DNA of 64,000 nt from Aphelocoma coerulescens (Eukaryota; Chordata; Aves; Passeriformes; Corvidae): the NCBI RefSeq assembly GCF_041296385.1, contig NC_091017.1, positions 48,606,214-48,670,213 of the forward strand, read 5' to 3'. Below the pieces are notes generated by a model. That model searched no databases. It was not told the DNA's origin and saw only the letters and a program-made list of their open reading frames with translations. Positions 38,871-53,190 of the stretch are shown in pieces. Numbering within the stretch: the stretch's first letter is position 1; each line of letters starts with the position of its first letter. A program made the position numbers and the translations under genes.

Positions 38871-41800
38871 CAAGAAGTCAAATGCCTGCCAAGTCCAGAA
38901 AGAGGGGATTAATTAGATTGCATAATAATTAACTTAGCAGGAAAACAGGGTGATTAATAGAATAATTAACAAAGACAGAGAAACTGAAATTACTAAAATT
39001 GAGGTGAGAAATAGTGTTAAATAAGATGTATAGGGCCAGATGAACAGAGCAGAATTCTCAGAGTATCACTTCTAATTTCATAATTTCTCTAATGTATTTG
39101 GTACAAAAAGGAATAAGAGAAATGTGCCGATGGGAGGTGGTGACATGTTAGGGAAACTTTGCCTATGCAAAAACATACCAAAAAGGCATAAAGGAAGAAC
39201 TAAATTACAGTGAACACTAGAGAAGGAAATATGGGATTAAATACAACAGGAAAACATGCAAGGATGAAAAAGAAATCATTATTCATTCAAAGCTGGTAAA
39301 TCTTATATTTGAAACTACAAAAGAAGGAAGAAGACCTGAGTACAATATATAGTCATTGGAGGACTGTGAGACAGCAGCATTATTTGGATATGACAACAGA
39401 AAAATGTGGAATGTGTAAGAGAGGTATTTCTGAGAGAACTGGGGAAAAAATTAAGAGTTGCACTACTGTGTCAGAATCAATGACACTCTACCATCCATGG
39501 TCAAACCACTAATCAGACTCAAGGAAGACAGAGTCTTTTTAGCTTTAAGCTCTGAGCTGACAGGACAACTTCCTAAAGTAAGAAGTAGGATTAAACAAAA
39601 TGTCTTCAAATCAGATACAATTAGATTATATTATTGTTGGAGCAGCAGAAAACTGGATTCAATGACTTGGAGATGCAAACCCTTCCTGTGTTCCTACCCA
39701 CACTGGCAACATCATTATATATTGTTCAAGTTCAAGTATAAAAATCTACTAAAATAGCTGTGTCAACCCATAGTAAAATATTCCAACACTTGCCACCACA
39801 GGGGCTTGTGTGGTTGGACACTGGATTGAAACGTGGAGCTGCTGAGCTGAGGAAATGGAAGAGGCATTATCAGAACAGTGCTTTATATTTCTGTATATGT
39901 GCAGAGATAAAGGGAATTGCATTTTACTGATTATCTGTGAAATGTACCTCCTGAGGAGCCCATCTGCTAAGCCATTCTTTTGTTCTTCTTCATGAAGATT
40001 CAAAATAGAAAGTCACAGATTATTTGCACAGATATTAATTCATATAGCAAAATAAAACAGCAGCTCTCTAGTAAGCATTGAATATTCTGCTGATATGAAC
40101 ACACACTCAGCACTGAACCCTCGAGGTTACCTGGTAGAAAAACAGTGAATGTCTGATAGAATCAGGAAGCTGGGGATCTTTTTTCAATTTTCCTGGCAAG
40201 AATTTTGGCAGTAAATACACTTGAAAACAACATTTCTCTCTTCTCTGGGCTTGACATTAAGTATATCAGGTCTATAGTGACAATGGATCCTTTTCAAGAG
40301 CCAGCCATAAATCAAAAAATATTGTGTTTTCAAAATATTTTAGGGAAACTATTGTTTATCAGATTTTGGTTTTTTTTTAAAGCTGCTGTTTGATTACAAA
40401 TGTGAATATCCCTTTAATTTCCTTAAAGTTTCCCAGCACCTGGAACTCCAGTTTGAATCTCCAGAAGAGTCTAGCTGGAGAACTAATGGCAGAACAACAC
40501 AGGGCATGCTAGGGCTAAGTGAAAAAATTAACCTAGCTTAATTGATTTGCATTCATATATAAAGGTCAGTCTCTATCTCACCTGAAGCTTTAACTTCAGA
40601 GTGTAAAATCTGTCACTCATTAAATATTAGGCCAGTGACCTAGATGACAGTTCTGGCTCTCCAGGTTGACAAAGACTTAAGATTCATATTCTGAGACATA
40701 CCATCCAAATAGAGAATATTGTAATACAAAAAGTAAAGCTAAAAGTCCAAGTATCTGTGTAGAGAGTTATTTGTAGACCATCAGAAAGAGACTGGTGGTC
40801 AAGAAATCCTAGTGGATTTGTAACATATGTCTTAGCAGGATGCCAGCACAAACTCAACTTAGGTCACCAGCATAAGGTACTAAAGTTTAGTAAGAGAAAA
40901 GACACTCCTTTCTGTCTTGTAGGTCTCCTGGTTTAAGAAGAAAGGCCATAAATTAAATGTGGAAGAAAATTTGTAATTTAACTTTAAATACAAAATCTCA
41001 GAATTTTAAGAGTGAGGATTTTTTATCTTTTACTTTAGTTTTGTTAAACTTCTATCAGGAGATTAATTTAGGTAACAAACTAATTTATTAAAAATATTGT
41101 CCTTATCCAAATAGTCCTTTTTACTGTGCTTAATTTTGCAACACTTCAAGGTTTGTTAGTTCAGTTCAGAGCAAGACTTTTTGAAAGTTCATTATAAGTC
41201 CCGGCAGGACTGAGAAGCGAAAGTGTTTGAGTCTGGTCTTTTTTAACTCAATGTCCTTTTGGGGGCAATTACGGAATTTTTGGATCTGGCCTAGGATTCT
41301 AGCCTAGGATTCTTCTCTAGTGAAATCTGGTAGACTACACAACTACTGGAGATTTTTAAATGCCTTCACTCTAAATGGGCAACCTCAGCACTGTAAACTC
41401 ACTCTCTCACTTGAAAAGAGACAGTTTTCCAAATTTACCAGTCCCAGTCTCTCAAACCATTTTTGTATGTTTAAAATTACTAAGAAAACCATGATAATAC
41501 AATTACAGACTAATATCAGTCAAATTTAGTATTGGAAAAAATTTACTTCAGTAGACACAACACAAATAGATTTTAGGGTCAGCTGTGGGGGGTTTTGCTA
41601 TACTGCTCACCAGAAAATTCTATTTTTTTCCCAAACTCAAATTACAATGCATGGTCTGAGTCTTCTCATTTCCTTTTCCCATTCTGATTAATGTTCTTAT
41701 ATTTATTAGACAGAAAGCTAATGAAGAGTGAATAGGAAGGAAGACTACAAATCCATTAATAGCACAGAGAAAGTGAACAGAGCCTTTTGTTCTTCAGCAT

Positions 41801-44240
41801 AAGATACCGAGCACTCAAGGACAAGCAAATAAATGGAAATATGATTTCATCATCCACACTCCATAGTGAAACTCATTGCCAAAGAACTTTGTGGAAAATG
41901 AATATTGACATGCATTATAAAAAAGGCAGGACCACTTTATGAATAGCCTGTCTACTGGTGGCTATCCAAAAGAGAGGTGTGCCTGCCATCTCCCCCTGCT
42001 TGCCGGAAGTTGTTCGGCCAAAGCAAAGCCACACTTCTCTTGCTTCTCATGTATTTTTCTAAGCATCCACTACTCACCACGTCCAGGGACAAGTTGCTAG
42101 GCTTTTAGAGGTTTTAGAGATGTGCACACACAATCTGCTACTTTTCTCTTTATGAAATAGACATTAAGGTAAATGTCAAAAATGGAAATGTCAGAATTGA
42201 TTTTCATACCTCAGAATAACTAGTTTGCAAGAATTGGAAACTAATTCAATAAAAATTCAGAAAATATTTTTACTGGCAGGAAATCACCTGTCCAAAACTA
42301 CTTTAGGGAGACAATTCTCATGTCCAACTACTTTTATATTAAAAACAAATGTTGTCTGGTATTGAAAGCATTTCATTACACAGCTAATGCACCTTATCTA
42401 GAGATAATTTCTAACAGATTCCCACTTGCTCTGCAAAAATAAGTTCCTAGGCACTCGCTTGCCACAGGAGGAATTTCATAAGCGAAATAAAATCAGTTTA
42501 AATAAAATTCATTTTTCTATCACTTGACACCCCAACCGATACAGACTGCGATGAAGTTTAACAAAGACTGTTTACAGTGTGTTGCATCTCTTTTCACATA
42601 TACGCAAAACGCATCAATATCTCTTTTTTAAAGGTAAAAAAATGTAGTTTAAGAGCCAAAGATCATGAACTATTTCTTTCAATAAGCTATGGACAAGAAA
42701 AAAAATATCAAGAATTGGTATAGTGTGGCATTTAGAATTCATCTCTGGTATTTCTAAAAACAACAGGCTACTTTGGCAGCAAAGTGCATATTACTTCTAA
42801 AAATATGTATGGATAATCTAGTATTAATAAATGTAAAATGCTGAAGAACAAATTAGGGCTGCCCTGTTGCAGTTTTGCTATGATTTGAAAGGCCAGCAGA
42901 AAGGTCCACAAATTTATTGGGAAATTAAGCACCACAATATGCTTCCTGCATTTCTTCAGCACATGGATTTGGCCAGGGATACTGAAGTGAAAGCAACCTA
43001 AAATAAGCTCTCTTCACACAAATGTAGCAATTGAGAGATAGAATCCTGCTCAACCACAAACTACTGCTTTTAAGAAACTATTGTAACATCTCAAATGCAT
43101 TGCTTGCAGAATCCAGTATCCTTTTACAAGGAAGTAATTTCCTATCTCTTGCTAACTCAAAACTGAGAGTCATTGGGCTTAAACAGCTCATGAGGTCAAA
43201 ACACACTGGTTTTAGTTTTTCTGAACAACCTCAGAAACTGTGAGTCACTCCCAAGTAGAAAGCATTTTGTGATCCTGACCCCAATATTAACAGAAATGTT
43301 CTTATCAATAATCATATGGTAACATTTTACACCTGCATTTATCCTGTTCAAAAAGAAGTTTGTAATTTCACAGTCAAAAATGGCAAAAACAGGCTACGTT
43401 TTCTTAAGGAATATCTGACCTATCATCAGAAAACTATATTGCAGAGGACATCTGGAAATTCTCAATACCCAACCATTTCCATTAGAGTTGATGTTTTAGA
43501 AGCTATTTTAAAATCAAAAACAATGATTCAAGTACATAAACATGGATTAATGAGCACGGTTTTGACCCCTAGTGGGAGGTTATCTTTGCAGTCAGAAAAC
43601 TGAAAATGTTCCTTGTTTCTTTTCTTTCCCACACACAATTAAACTTGAGTTCTTCCTGAAATATGCAGCACATGACTTCAGGGTTCATCTTGCAGCTGAT
43701 ATGTTCACAGCTGATACTGTTGATTCTAAAAGGGGTCTAACCCAAAAAGTTTGGCTCTGCATGAGGACTTAATGTTTTAAAGAGACATCCTAGACTGGAT
43801 TTGCACAGACAGACAATCCTGACACATATCTGTGTTATGGAATGGAGAGCGGCACAGTGATCCCTAAATAAGCAGAGATCCAAGATACCTCCCAAGATAT
43901 CCCTATCCAAGATACTCTCCCCAAGATGGGGAGAGCACAGTACACAAGTAGCTCAAACAGCAGTTACTTGCATTATGAGCCTTACATGCTGCCAAAAGCA
44001 GTCACCACACCACAGCACTCAGCACTTTTCTGTCCAGAATTAACAAGAGCCAGTTTTGTACCCACAAATGAAAGAAAACATGATTGAAGCTAAACAAAAG
44101 ATTGCAGCTCAGGTGTCTCCTGCCAGTGTTATACCCCCACATATCTAAACCACTCTGTTGCTGCTGTCTGGCGTTTTTAAAACATCCCTTCCCACAAAAA
44201 CATAAGCTGTGCAGTGCCATAGAACAAACCCATTCTCTTA
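38871..44240. other. intergenic or intronic stretch, nothing recognised
   Basis: No gene or known repeat was identified apart from the short hairpin at 43915-43935. Frames of up to 99 codons (39458-39757) and 95 codons (43316-43603) were read and show no recognisable domain. Confidence 0.6.
43915..43935. repeat. perfect hairpin, 8-bp arms, 5-nt loop
   Basis: CTCTCCCC (43915-43922) and GGGGAGAG (43928-43935) are exact reverse complements around AAGAT. It follows three imperfect 'ccaagata' repeats (about 43880-43915). The structure is short and has no neighbouring gene, so it is not called a terminator or an RNA gene. Confidence 0.75.
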
Positions 44241-44305
44241 AGAGCTGGATTCGATGATCCTTGTGGGTCGCTTCCAACTCAGAATATTCTGTGTGTCAGT
44301 CTGTG
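44241..44305 (+). mobile_element. CR1 LINE 3' terminal fragment
   Basis: The stretch 'gagctggattcgatgatcc' followed by 'cttccaactcagaatattct' is the standard CR1 3' UTR end and runs into a decayed ATTCTGTG-type terminus. Only about 65 bp remain, so the insertion was severely 5'-truncated or its upstream part has eroded. Confidence 0.85.
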
Positions 44306-47300
44306 TGAAACCAACAACCTAGAGGCTCCTCTATGTGTTTAACTGGACTAGAAATAGCTACGTCATCAAAAAAAAGTCTGAACTTGTCAGTATACTCCAG
44401 ACACATTTAGGACATGATATCTATCAGCCTCACCAAAACAAGCATGGAACTGTGACATTATTAAGGAAGCAAAGGATACCACCTGCACAAACCATAGCCA
44501 GAAGCTAGAGAAAAGAATGATGAACTAAAAGAGATACTGTGCACAAGGAAGAAACAGAAATTTTTGGTCTCTGGGTCACGGACTGCTGAAAAAAAGCAGA
44601 TACGCTTTAGAAGGTTAATTCCAAGAGGGGCAACCCATCTGATTCCCACCTGCAAGAAAGTACCCAGTTCTGATTAAGTAGTCAAAGAATCCAATGAATA
44701 ATACATTTGGGGTTACCAGTTTTTGAAAATCCCCCTTTCTATCAGTGGCTTCTATTGGTGTCCCTCTGTGGTATCTGGCTCTTCCCATCTGTGTGTAAGA
44801 GGACTCCACATGCAGAATTCACAGCCATGGATTTCGTGGCTGAAGGGTGTACCTGCTCCACACAGTGAAGATGATCCAGTGATCCCAGAGCAGTCTCCAA
44901 AAGCCTGGCATGTCTCAGAGGGCCAGGGAAGCAAAATGTAATGTTTTCCCTGATCCCAGAAAGAGCAGTCACAGTAACACTGAGCTAATATCATCCATGC
45001 TGCAAACCCTGCCTCTTTGCATATAGCATAAACTCAAATGCAGCATAAGGCTGATACAGCTGCAGGGTCCAGTTGCCCTACTGCTGGTGATATCTGTGTC
45101 ATGCACTTCAGCGCTTCACACTATTCCAAGTTGTCCAACAAAACTGGTCATGTTCGGATTGCAGTGATGTTTGGCTTCCCCTTTTTCCCTCACAGCAGCT
45201 CAACAAAAGCCATTGCCCTATGAGGCAGTCAGTAAAGGAAGCTGCAGAGCAAAAGCAAAGAGGGAGAGGAGAGACAGAGATGCATCTAAAAACAAAAACA
45301 ATCAAGTGGGAAAGCCTCCACCATCTCCACGTCAATTTTAATGAAATGCAGATTGGCTCAGTTATCATATAAAACCATAAACAGAGACAAATTGTGTATA
45401 AACAGCACAACTAAAGGTTGATTGAAGTGCTAAAGATCAGGACTCATAATATGTAATTAGTCACAATTGAATCACTTAAGACTAACTGTTGATGCATAGA
45501 GTCTCAGAGGAATGGGCTGTAATTTTATAGCTTATTGGTATTTATGTCACTAAACAGTTCCCTGAATTTCAATTTTCACTGTTTTTACCAATAGTTACTG
45601 TTTCTGAAATAACAGAATTCATTTCAAGCATTGTGTTTGGCCCAAACCCACAGAGTAATGGCCCTCTTTCAGGTAATGAAACCAAGAGCTCAGTTTAAAA
45701 TTTATCTTCTCCTCCTCAAAATGTATCCACTATCTAATTATGTATAATATGTATAAATTACCATTTATAATCATTAATAACCATAGTCATGCAAGAAAAA
45801 CAGGGTTCTAGGTAAGCTTTTAGCATTTGTAATGTTATAGAACTTCCCTTAGTAAAACAACAATATGTATTGTTTAGTTAAAGTTATTCTAGTTTTCTAT
45901 GTTACTGCATTAGCCAAGCAAGTTAAAAAAAAATAAATAAAGGAAATTGCAGAGCTCTCTGGGATTTTTGTTTGATTGTTTTAAGAAATATAGCTTTAGC
46001 ATTCTTTATATCTTTACTTCTGAAGCACAATATCAGTCCCTGAAAAAAAAATTGAGAAACATTTGTAGTCAAAGACAAGGAAAAGCAACATTTGAAAGAG
46101 AAAAGAGAAATTTGGCTTAAGGCAATGATTTTACATAGCAACTCATTATTTGGAGCACTGCCTTTTTTTTTATTCCCAGTGTAAAACATTCAGTCGGTAA
46201 AAATCAGGTGGCTCAGCCATCAAAAGGGATATTGCCAAAAACTGCAGAAAAAAAGTTGCTTTGTATTATTAGTCTCAAATGATAGTCATAATAAAAATGG
46301 AATATAAGCAAAGAATGAAAGCTCTAATAGGGAAAGAGAAATGTACACATGCAGCAGACATCAACAGAGGATTTTTGACAACCACATAATATTTCCTTCT
46401 GAATAAAAAATATTTTTCTGAAAAATGGTTCTTCTATCTCAAATTTTTCATCATGCTTTTATTTCAAATCTTTCAGTGCAAGCTGATAAAGAGGATATTT
46501 ATCTTAAAATATTATTGTATATGCTCTTTTTTGCTATGTGATCAGATTTTTCAAAAACAATCCACCACAAAAAAAAAGTTACACTGTACACATTCAACAT
46601 ATACTAACAGTCATTATCACATACAGAGGAATAGGTGTATTCTCTGTCAGAAGTGCTGAGAGAAGATGGAACCATTTACACATGTGAAAAATCACAAGGT
46701 ATGCCCAGTGTAGACCGTGGAAGGAAGGGGCCAGTTCATGTAACTAGCCTAGATAAACTCTCTTGTTGACTTTTTTCCTAGCACACCTATAAACACTGAA
46801 ATACTATTTTAGCATCCATTAAGACAGAAAAGCTCCCTTTTGACTGCATTCACAGTAAGAGAACTGCAGAATTTGATTTGTAGTCTAAAACAATCTTAGC
46901 AACCCCAATTAACAAAATATACATTTCTCAAAAAACGATTACCTTAGATTCTGCAGAACAGAAATGGTGTGTGGCAGAAATCCATATTTCCATTAGCAAG
47001 GAAGATCAGCTTCCATCACTGGTCTCACGAGACTCCAGCTGGACCCACAGAACTTCCTCCCCTGAAGAAGGGACTTACAGCTCTGAAGTTTAATACAGGA
47101 TATTTAGCAGCTAAAGAGTTTTTAGTTTTTCATCTCAAATATTTAATTAAAGAACATCCTTTTCATGGAAATGTCCTACTGCTACATCTTATTTTGAGAG
47201 CATTTTCTTTCCTCTTTTTCATATTCAGTGCAAATGTGAGGAAGAAATTATTAAAACCAGCTAAGAACAGCACCAGAAATGCTTGGTTTCTGTTCAGATA

Positions 47301-50300
47301 GAAGGAATGTAACAATTTAAATTGCATTTTTCTGCCTAAATTATGTCTATGGCTCAAATTCAAAGTGTGGCGCTATCCTGTATTGAAAGGAATGCAGGAA
47401 CAGCCATATTCACATTGTGCTTCCTGGAATATACACCCTCCAGCTCTTCCAGATGCCGTCTCACAGCTGACAAGCAGTCTTCATGTGGGGGCTCTTCATG
47501 GTCTAGATGGGCTTTCAGGACCACACTTGAGGCTTCACTGGCTGCAAGAAAAATACACCTGACCCCAAGAAGTGCCTTGGAAAGGCAGGACTTGCTTGCT
47601 GATCCCTCAAAACAGTGTTTTGAAGAACCATGAGCACACAGATAGGGACTCTTTAATTATTAGCCTAGTACTTCTCATAGTTACCCTCAGAAAACAACCC
47701 CTCAAGGAGATTTTGTTCTCTTCATCATTGTCCTCCTCACATAACCTTTTCCAGCATACTATTACTCCTTATATAAAGCTTCCTTTTGCAAGTCACTACA
47801 AAAATCTGAGCAGTTCTCAGTGCTGCTTCATGTCTGTAGCTAGTTCTTCTAAATTATTCCATTCGGTTATGTCCATAATTTAGTGAGATAATTAAACCCA
47901 TTTCATAGTAAAATTGCATATTTAAGAGATTATACTTCGTATGGCCCAAAGGCCAACAATAAAAAGCAATGGTATGTTTATTTATGTCCCAGTAGTCTGT
48001 CATTTTTTATGCTATTTTATGTGTACATAAAACCACTTACAGATCCATATTCAAGGTTGCTGGATAGTGACAAAAAGGTACACTTTTTCTCTTGCTTGAC
48101 ATTCCCAAAGTCTTTGAAATAATCAGTTATTCACTGGATCTTGGGACTGGTTTTTGCGGTTCACTACTGCTCACTGTTTATGTAAATGTCTTTTCAACAT
48201 ATTGTCCATCCTTATTTTTTATCTGCTTCAGACTGCTAGGCTTCTGCTATGTCTATAAAAAAACAAAGAGAGAGGTAAAGTCAATTTTTTTCATCAGTAC
48301 ACATGGCATCTCAGAAAATAAATTGTAGCACTGCACATTATTAGATGTGCAGGTAATGATGTATTTCCCCTGCCAAACTCTTCACAGATAATAAAAATTA
48401 CATGCTTATTGCAGACACACTAATTATATGCAGTTATGGACAAAAAAAAATTGAACACCTTCCTGAGGTGTAGATTAGTCTGCATTGAATGCTGCCTTTG
48501 GCAAGGCATTTGTGAATTTTATTTTAATTTTCTTAACAGCAAATTATAAATATATTTGAAAACCATTAAATTTGAAATACAGCCAGTGAAGCTGATGAAT
48601 TAAATTGATAGTGGAGTTTCTCCACCATCTATTTCTGACTGAAAGGAAGGAAATTATTTCTTTGGCTCGCACAATGTGATTTCAGCATTTCATAAAACAA
48701 GAGTATCTCAAGATGACAGACAAGACCAGGACTGTGCCAGCTGTTGCAGAAACATATATAACTACAGTTCCTTTTCAACATTTCAATAAAAAGTGACTTT
48801 GTATATACTATTTTCTTTACTAATAATAGCAAAGTAACATCCAGGGGGATAAAAAACCTTGGTCCTACATCAGGATAGGCCTCTGACAAGCTGAAATTTC
48901 CAAATAAGCCCTAAGAATTGTAGGCACACAGGTTGCGAGTGAGCTCCTGCCTGGCTTCAGCATTGCAGAGAACATTCTATCACAGAGTCCTTCAGACAGT
49001 CTGCTGCCAGCAAAAATCTGGGTTTCCAGGCTTACATTCTGTTGCATCAGATTTGTTCAGCTAACAAAAGATGCACGTTTCTAATTGGTTTGGCCTAGAA
49101 CTGGTATGTGGCATGGCACTGACAAAAATAAATTAGTTATAATCTGCAGAAAAATCTTCTTCAAGCTGTAAAAAAGTTCAGAAAACAGATCATACCACTG
49201 GGAACTCCCCTACCTTTTAAAAAGAATGAACCGTGCCATGCATCTCAAAAATGCACAGCTTAATTAGGAGAAAAAATGCCATGGACCTTTAATTCAAGAG
49301 AATGTCCTCTGTGAGTGTACTTATTAGTAACTGCAGCTAAAAGAACCAGAAAACAAAAGCAGAAGTACCATTAGTCTTAATCATCATCTATCTGCTGCTG
49401 GAAGATTCGTACCTCACATGAGAAGAAAGACTCTCAGCTATACAAATTCATCCAGGAGTGGTTTTGGCCTTTTCTTTGGGTCTGGCAGCAGCAGGGAGCC
49501 CTGGTCCATGACCGAGGCCTGTGTCCCCAGCCCTGCACAGCAGGCAAACACTAAGTCAGCTGCTGCCTGGGTAGTCTGAAGCATTCCCAAGCTCTGGCAC
49601 TTCTGTACAGCCACTCACTCTCCATGAAGGAGCATTGTTCCACATTGTTTTTTCTGGAAGAAGCTCTTTAACAAATGATTCAAGACCCAGCACATGAAAT
49701 CCACACACAGCGCATTACACCTCCAGCCAGGTAAGGGGGGACAGCAGGTGGAGCAGGACAGAAGAGGTGACAGTGCCTGAGTTTCAGCTTCATCTAGAGA
49801 TGTGTAAGTCATTGTAGACCTTAAATGTAACTCTGGGGCTCAGTGGGGCAGTGTGCCGCCTTGGAAGCCTGTGTTCAGAAGCAAACAGGTGCTAAGACAC
49901 CTTCTCCATATGGATCTGGCTAGATGCCAGCCTACAGTATTTAAGTTGCACCAGGCTGGAGTCATGGGGATTTTTGTCTCTGAATTTGAGTGCCCAAAAC
50001 TTCCCATTCTGCAGTCAGAGGCGCAGAGAAATCTCAGAACCATCGGAACTGCCAGCCCCAGCTCATCCTCTGTTGAATGAACTCTCCTCTAGAAAGTAAA
50101 GATCAACTACAGGAAACCAGGTGTAGCTACAGCAATGTGAAGCAAGACCTTGTTTCCATTTTTTCTGTTTTCAATAGAGCCGCTACCAGCAGCAACATTC
50201 TGCTGTAGCAGTCAGCAGAAAACATTTGTCCTTGTGCTCACACACTCAGTTTAAAGAAAAAGAAACATCTGTTGCTCCCGTCTTTGTCTAGTGCATTTAT

Positions 50301-51599
50301 GAAAGCTCATTATTTTATTCTTTCAGTTACTACAACTTCCCTCTCTCCATAAAAACTATTGCTGACAATGCCTATAAGGTAGATCAGTCATTCTGGGCAG
50401 AAAGATTTCATTTTCAATTCCCATTTTCATACTCATTAAAAACAGCAACAAAACCCTTAAAGATATATTCATTGTTAATTATAATTATTCTATAAACAGA
50501 TTGTCATTTCACACATGTCACTTAGATTACAAGAAAAGAAAATGAAAAAGTATTATATAGTCCATAAAGAAAAATATACTTTAGGCTACATTACTGCAAA
50601 CTGCTTTCATCTAATGGAAGGATGTTAAAGGAACTAGCAGCCCACAATCCAGCCAATTTCCTAGCAGAAATTAAACTTAGATACAATGAAGTTTTCCTGG
50701 GGGAGAGCACCATCACTGTTTTCTAAGATGCTTTATCACCTAACCTGCTCTGAACTCCCTTGGTGCTTTGAACTTTCTTCTTTACAGGACTCAGGCATAC
50801 GGAGAATCTTCCATTACATGAAAGGGGCAATGGCACGATTATACTAAAAGCACTTTCAAAAACACAAGGGAAAACATGTTAAAAAATAAAAACAAAGAAC
50901 AACTTCTCTATGCATTACTTCAGTGTGCTCACACTCTGTAGCCAGAATTACCTTTTGTTAATTGACTGTATCTCTGCAAACCTCCCCAGAGCTAAATACA
51001 AGAAATGTGCTACAAAAATATCAATGTAGAAACAGAATAAAATTTAATATTAAAATATATCTCAAGAACGCTGGTTTAGATAAACATCTTTCACATCTTT
51101 TTCTGTTAGTACCTAAGTGAAAATTTTTCAAGCTTATCCAGGCATCTGAGTTGCCCAGCTTCACCTTGAATTTAATGAGCTACCTATCTGGCACTACTGT
51201 TTGGTCAGATATCCTTCCCTCCCAGCCTTCTCTGTTTGCATGTAACATAAGGTAATTACCTGTATCAGAAAGGTACTAATGAGAATAAATATTAACTTGA
51301 TTCCCTTTAAAACTGGAAGGGAATATATCAAAAGAGATTTGCAGCATGGCCTTGCATACTAAGTTATCAGACATGAATGGGGATCAAAAACTGATAATCA
51401 AGGAGCTGCATTTTATAAACCTCTTAAAAGACCTTTAGAGTTAAGTAAGCCCAGGGATATAGCTCTGTTTTCCACAGAATTTTGAGCCAGGATGAGAAAG
51501 TCCACAAATTCCGATAATTTGCCACAGATTTATGGACTACTGAAAAAGTAGGTGCTAAAAAGGATTCATTCCTGATTTACATATTCTACTAGTAAAGTG
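44306..51599. other. intergenic or intronic stretch, mostly unrecognised
   Basis: No gene is supported in about 7.3 kb. Patches of higher GC and mixed composition occur at about 44720-45250, 47400-47640 and 49440-50080; open frames of 60-110 codons overlap there on both strands without recognisable domains. No CR1, LTR or RNA gene signature was seen. Confidence 0.55.
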
Positions 51600-51850
51600 G
51601 CAAGGTCTTATGGAACAAACACAACAGCTGCAAATTACGTAATTACGTATCTGTATGCAAATTTGCAGACATCTCCTAAATGTTGGAGATGCTTGCAATG
51701 CTAATTAAGTGCTTTTTATTACCTCTGCATAATTCCTACATGTGATCCTGTGCCAGATGTCACTGTCACTTGGAAAGCCTTTATTGTCAGGTTAGCTGAG
51801 GCAGCAAGCATTAACACTGCTCATAAAAATCCTATTTTTAATTAAATTTC
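51600..51850. promoter_or_regulatory. candidate enhancer: E-box, PAR-bZIP, POU octamer and NKX-like cluster
   Basis: Within about 90 bp lie CAGCTG (51625-51630), TTACGTAA (51635-51642; the consensus for PAR-bZIP factors and NFIL3) inside the 12-bp palindrome ACGTAATTACGT (51637-51648), the exact POU octamer ATGCAAAT (51655-51662) inside the palindrome TGCAAATTTGCA (51656-51667), and TAATTAAGTG (51702-51711), which joins a homeodomain core to an NKX2-type TTAAGTG. The sequence up to 51850 stays non-repetitive. Consensus matches are read directly; enhancer activity is inference. This is the best regulatory candidate in the window. Confidence 0.4.
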
Positions 51851-53190
51851 CTGCAGTGTCTCAATAATTGCTCATTGTCTTCCTGTCCAAATCAGATTGT
51901 TGATTTCTTTTTTCCAATTGAACACCTGAATCACACTTCCAATGCCTGGAAGTCTTCCTTCTCCACTTCAGCAATATTAAATATATTAAAAAGGAAAGAA
52001 AGACAGGAAAAGTAACATCTTCAGATGCCAATATCAGTTCCTTATGGAAGTTTAAGCAGTGAATGTCAAGAGAAAGACAAATAAGGGATACTGATTTTGA
52101 CAAATTTTAATTTGTCTCTGAGCAGAAAGAAGTTACATAGAGATTGCAATCAACTAGTGGCATCGGTGAATCACTCCTTCACACTGTAACTCTTATATTC
52201 AGAGTAAGTTGCAAGCCAAGACCATACTTCCTCCTTAAGCCATCCTTATGAAAAGCCTAATTTGAACAATGTCTTCCACATAAATTTCTTGATCTTAGGC
52301 CAAATGTCTGAGCAGGGATGCCAAGGAAAAAAACAGTGGTGAGAAAAAACAAGCAAGAAAGTTAACTATTTCTTCCTCTGAAAAAATCAACTGTCAATTT
52401 GTTACTTTTAGTAGGCCAGGATCCAATAGAGCGTAACTGGAGCAATAAAACAAGTACTTTGCTTCTAATGTCTTGTTAAAACAAGCTTAGTAAAAACTTT
52501 ATGATACCCTTGATTTAGACCACTGTCCTACAACACTTTAAGCCATGAAGTAACGACAGACCTCTCCCAGGCAGTTACAGGATTGTAGTCATTTTAAAGA
52601 CTTAGCTGGCCAATCCTTTCTGACTGAACCACTCTGTTGTTTGCAGGAGCATGATACTCTTTTGTGTGTTCTCCCATCCTGGCTAGGCTTCTCAACACAC
52701 TCATCAAAGACCTTGGCATTGAGTGAGTAGTAAAGGACTCTACAGAAAGAATTTTACCCTCAGTTCAGAGTGAAACATTAAATCAGACTTCTCCACAAAA
52801 CAAATAAATATTATTATAGGCTAGCCACGAAGCTGAATCTTCAAAAATGCCTCATTATATGGAGTTTACTACTACCCAATTTGCTGATGGAAGCACTTTT
52901 TGACAAGGTATATAAAATTATATTTGGTACAAAGTAGTCATCATATCCCATCCGGCTCAGCCCAGAATAAATATGGGACTAAGCTGGATTGAACTCTAGC
53001 GGTTTTTTCCATCTTCCATTTTATGGTATTTTCCATCAAAATTATTACCTCTGAGATTTAGGAGTATCAGTGTCAAATCAGAAAAGCTGCTGGGGTGAGA
53101 TTCTACTGTAGATTATAACATCATTCAATTGTAGTTCACCTGGAGGTTGGCTGGAGGTCTGTGTAACCAAAGTGGAAGAAAGATGCAGGA
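51851..53190. other. intergenic or intronic stretch, nothing recognised
   Basis: No gene, repeat family or RNA gene was identified. Confidence 0.6.

Noticed and set aside
43316..43603. 95-codon plus-strand frame with mixed composition
   Set aside because: It looks somewhat protein-like but shows no motif. I could not assign it and there are no exon borders.
43915..43935. Rho-independent terminator
   Set aside because: The hairpin has no U-tract and the genome is eukaryotic.
44461..44655. Possible lncRNA exon on the minus strand (polypyrimidine run then CAG)
   Set aside because: A splice-acceptor-like string alone is too common to support an exon.
46969..47301. 110-codon open frame, plus strand
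   Set aside because: No domain was recognised. The hydrophobic tail is explained by T-rich sequence.
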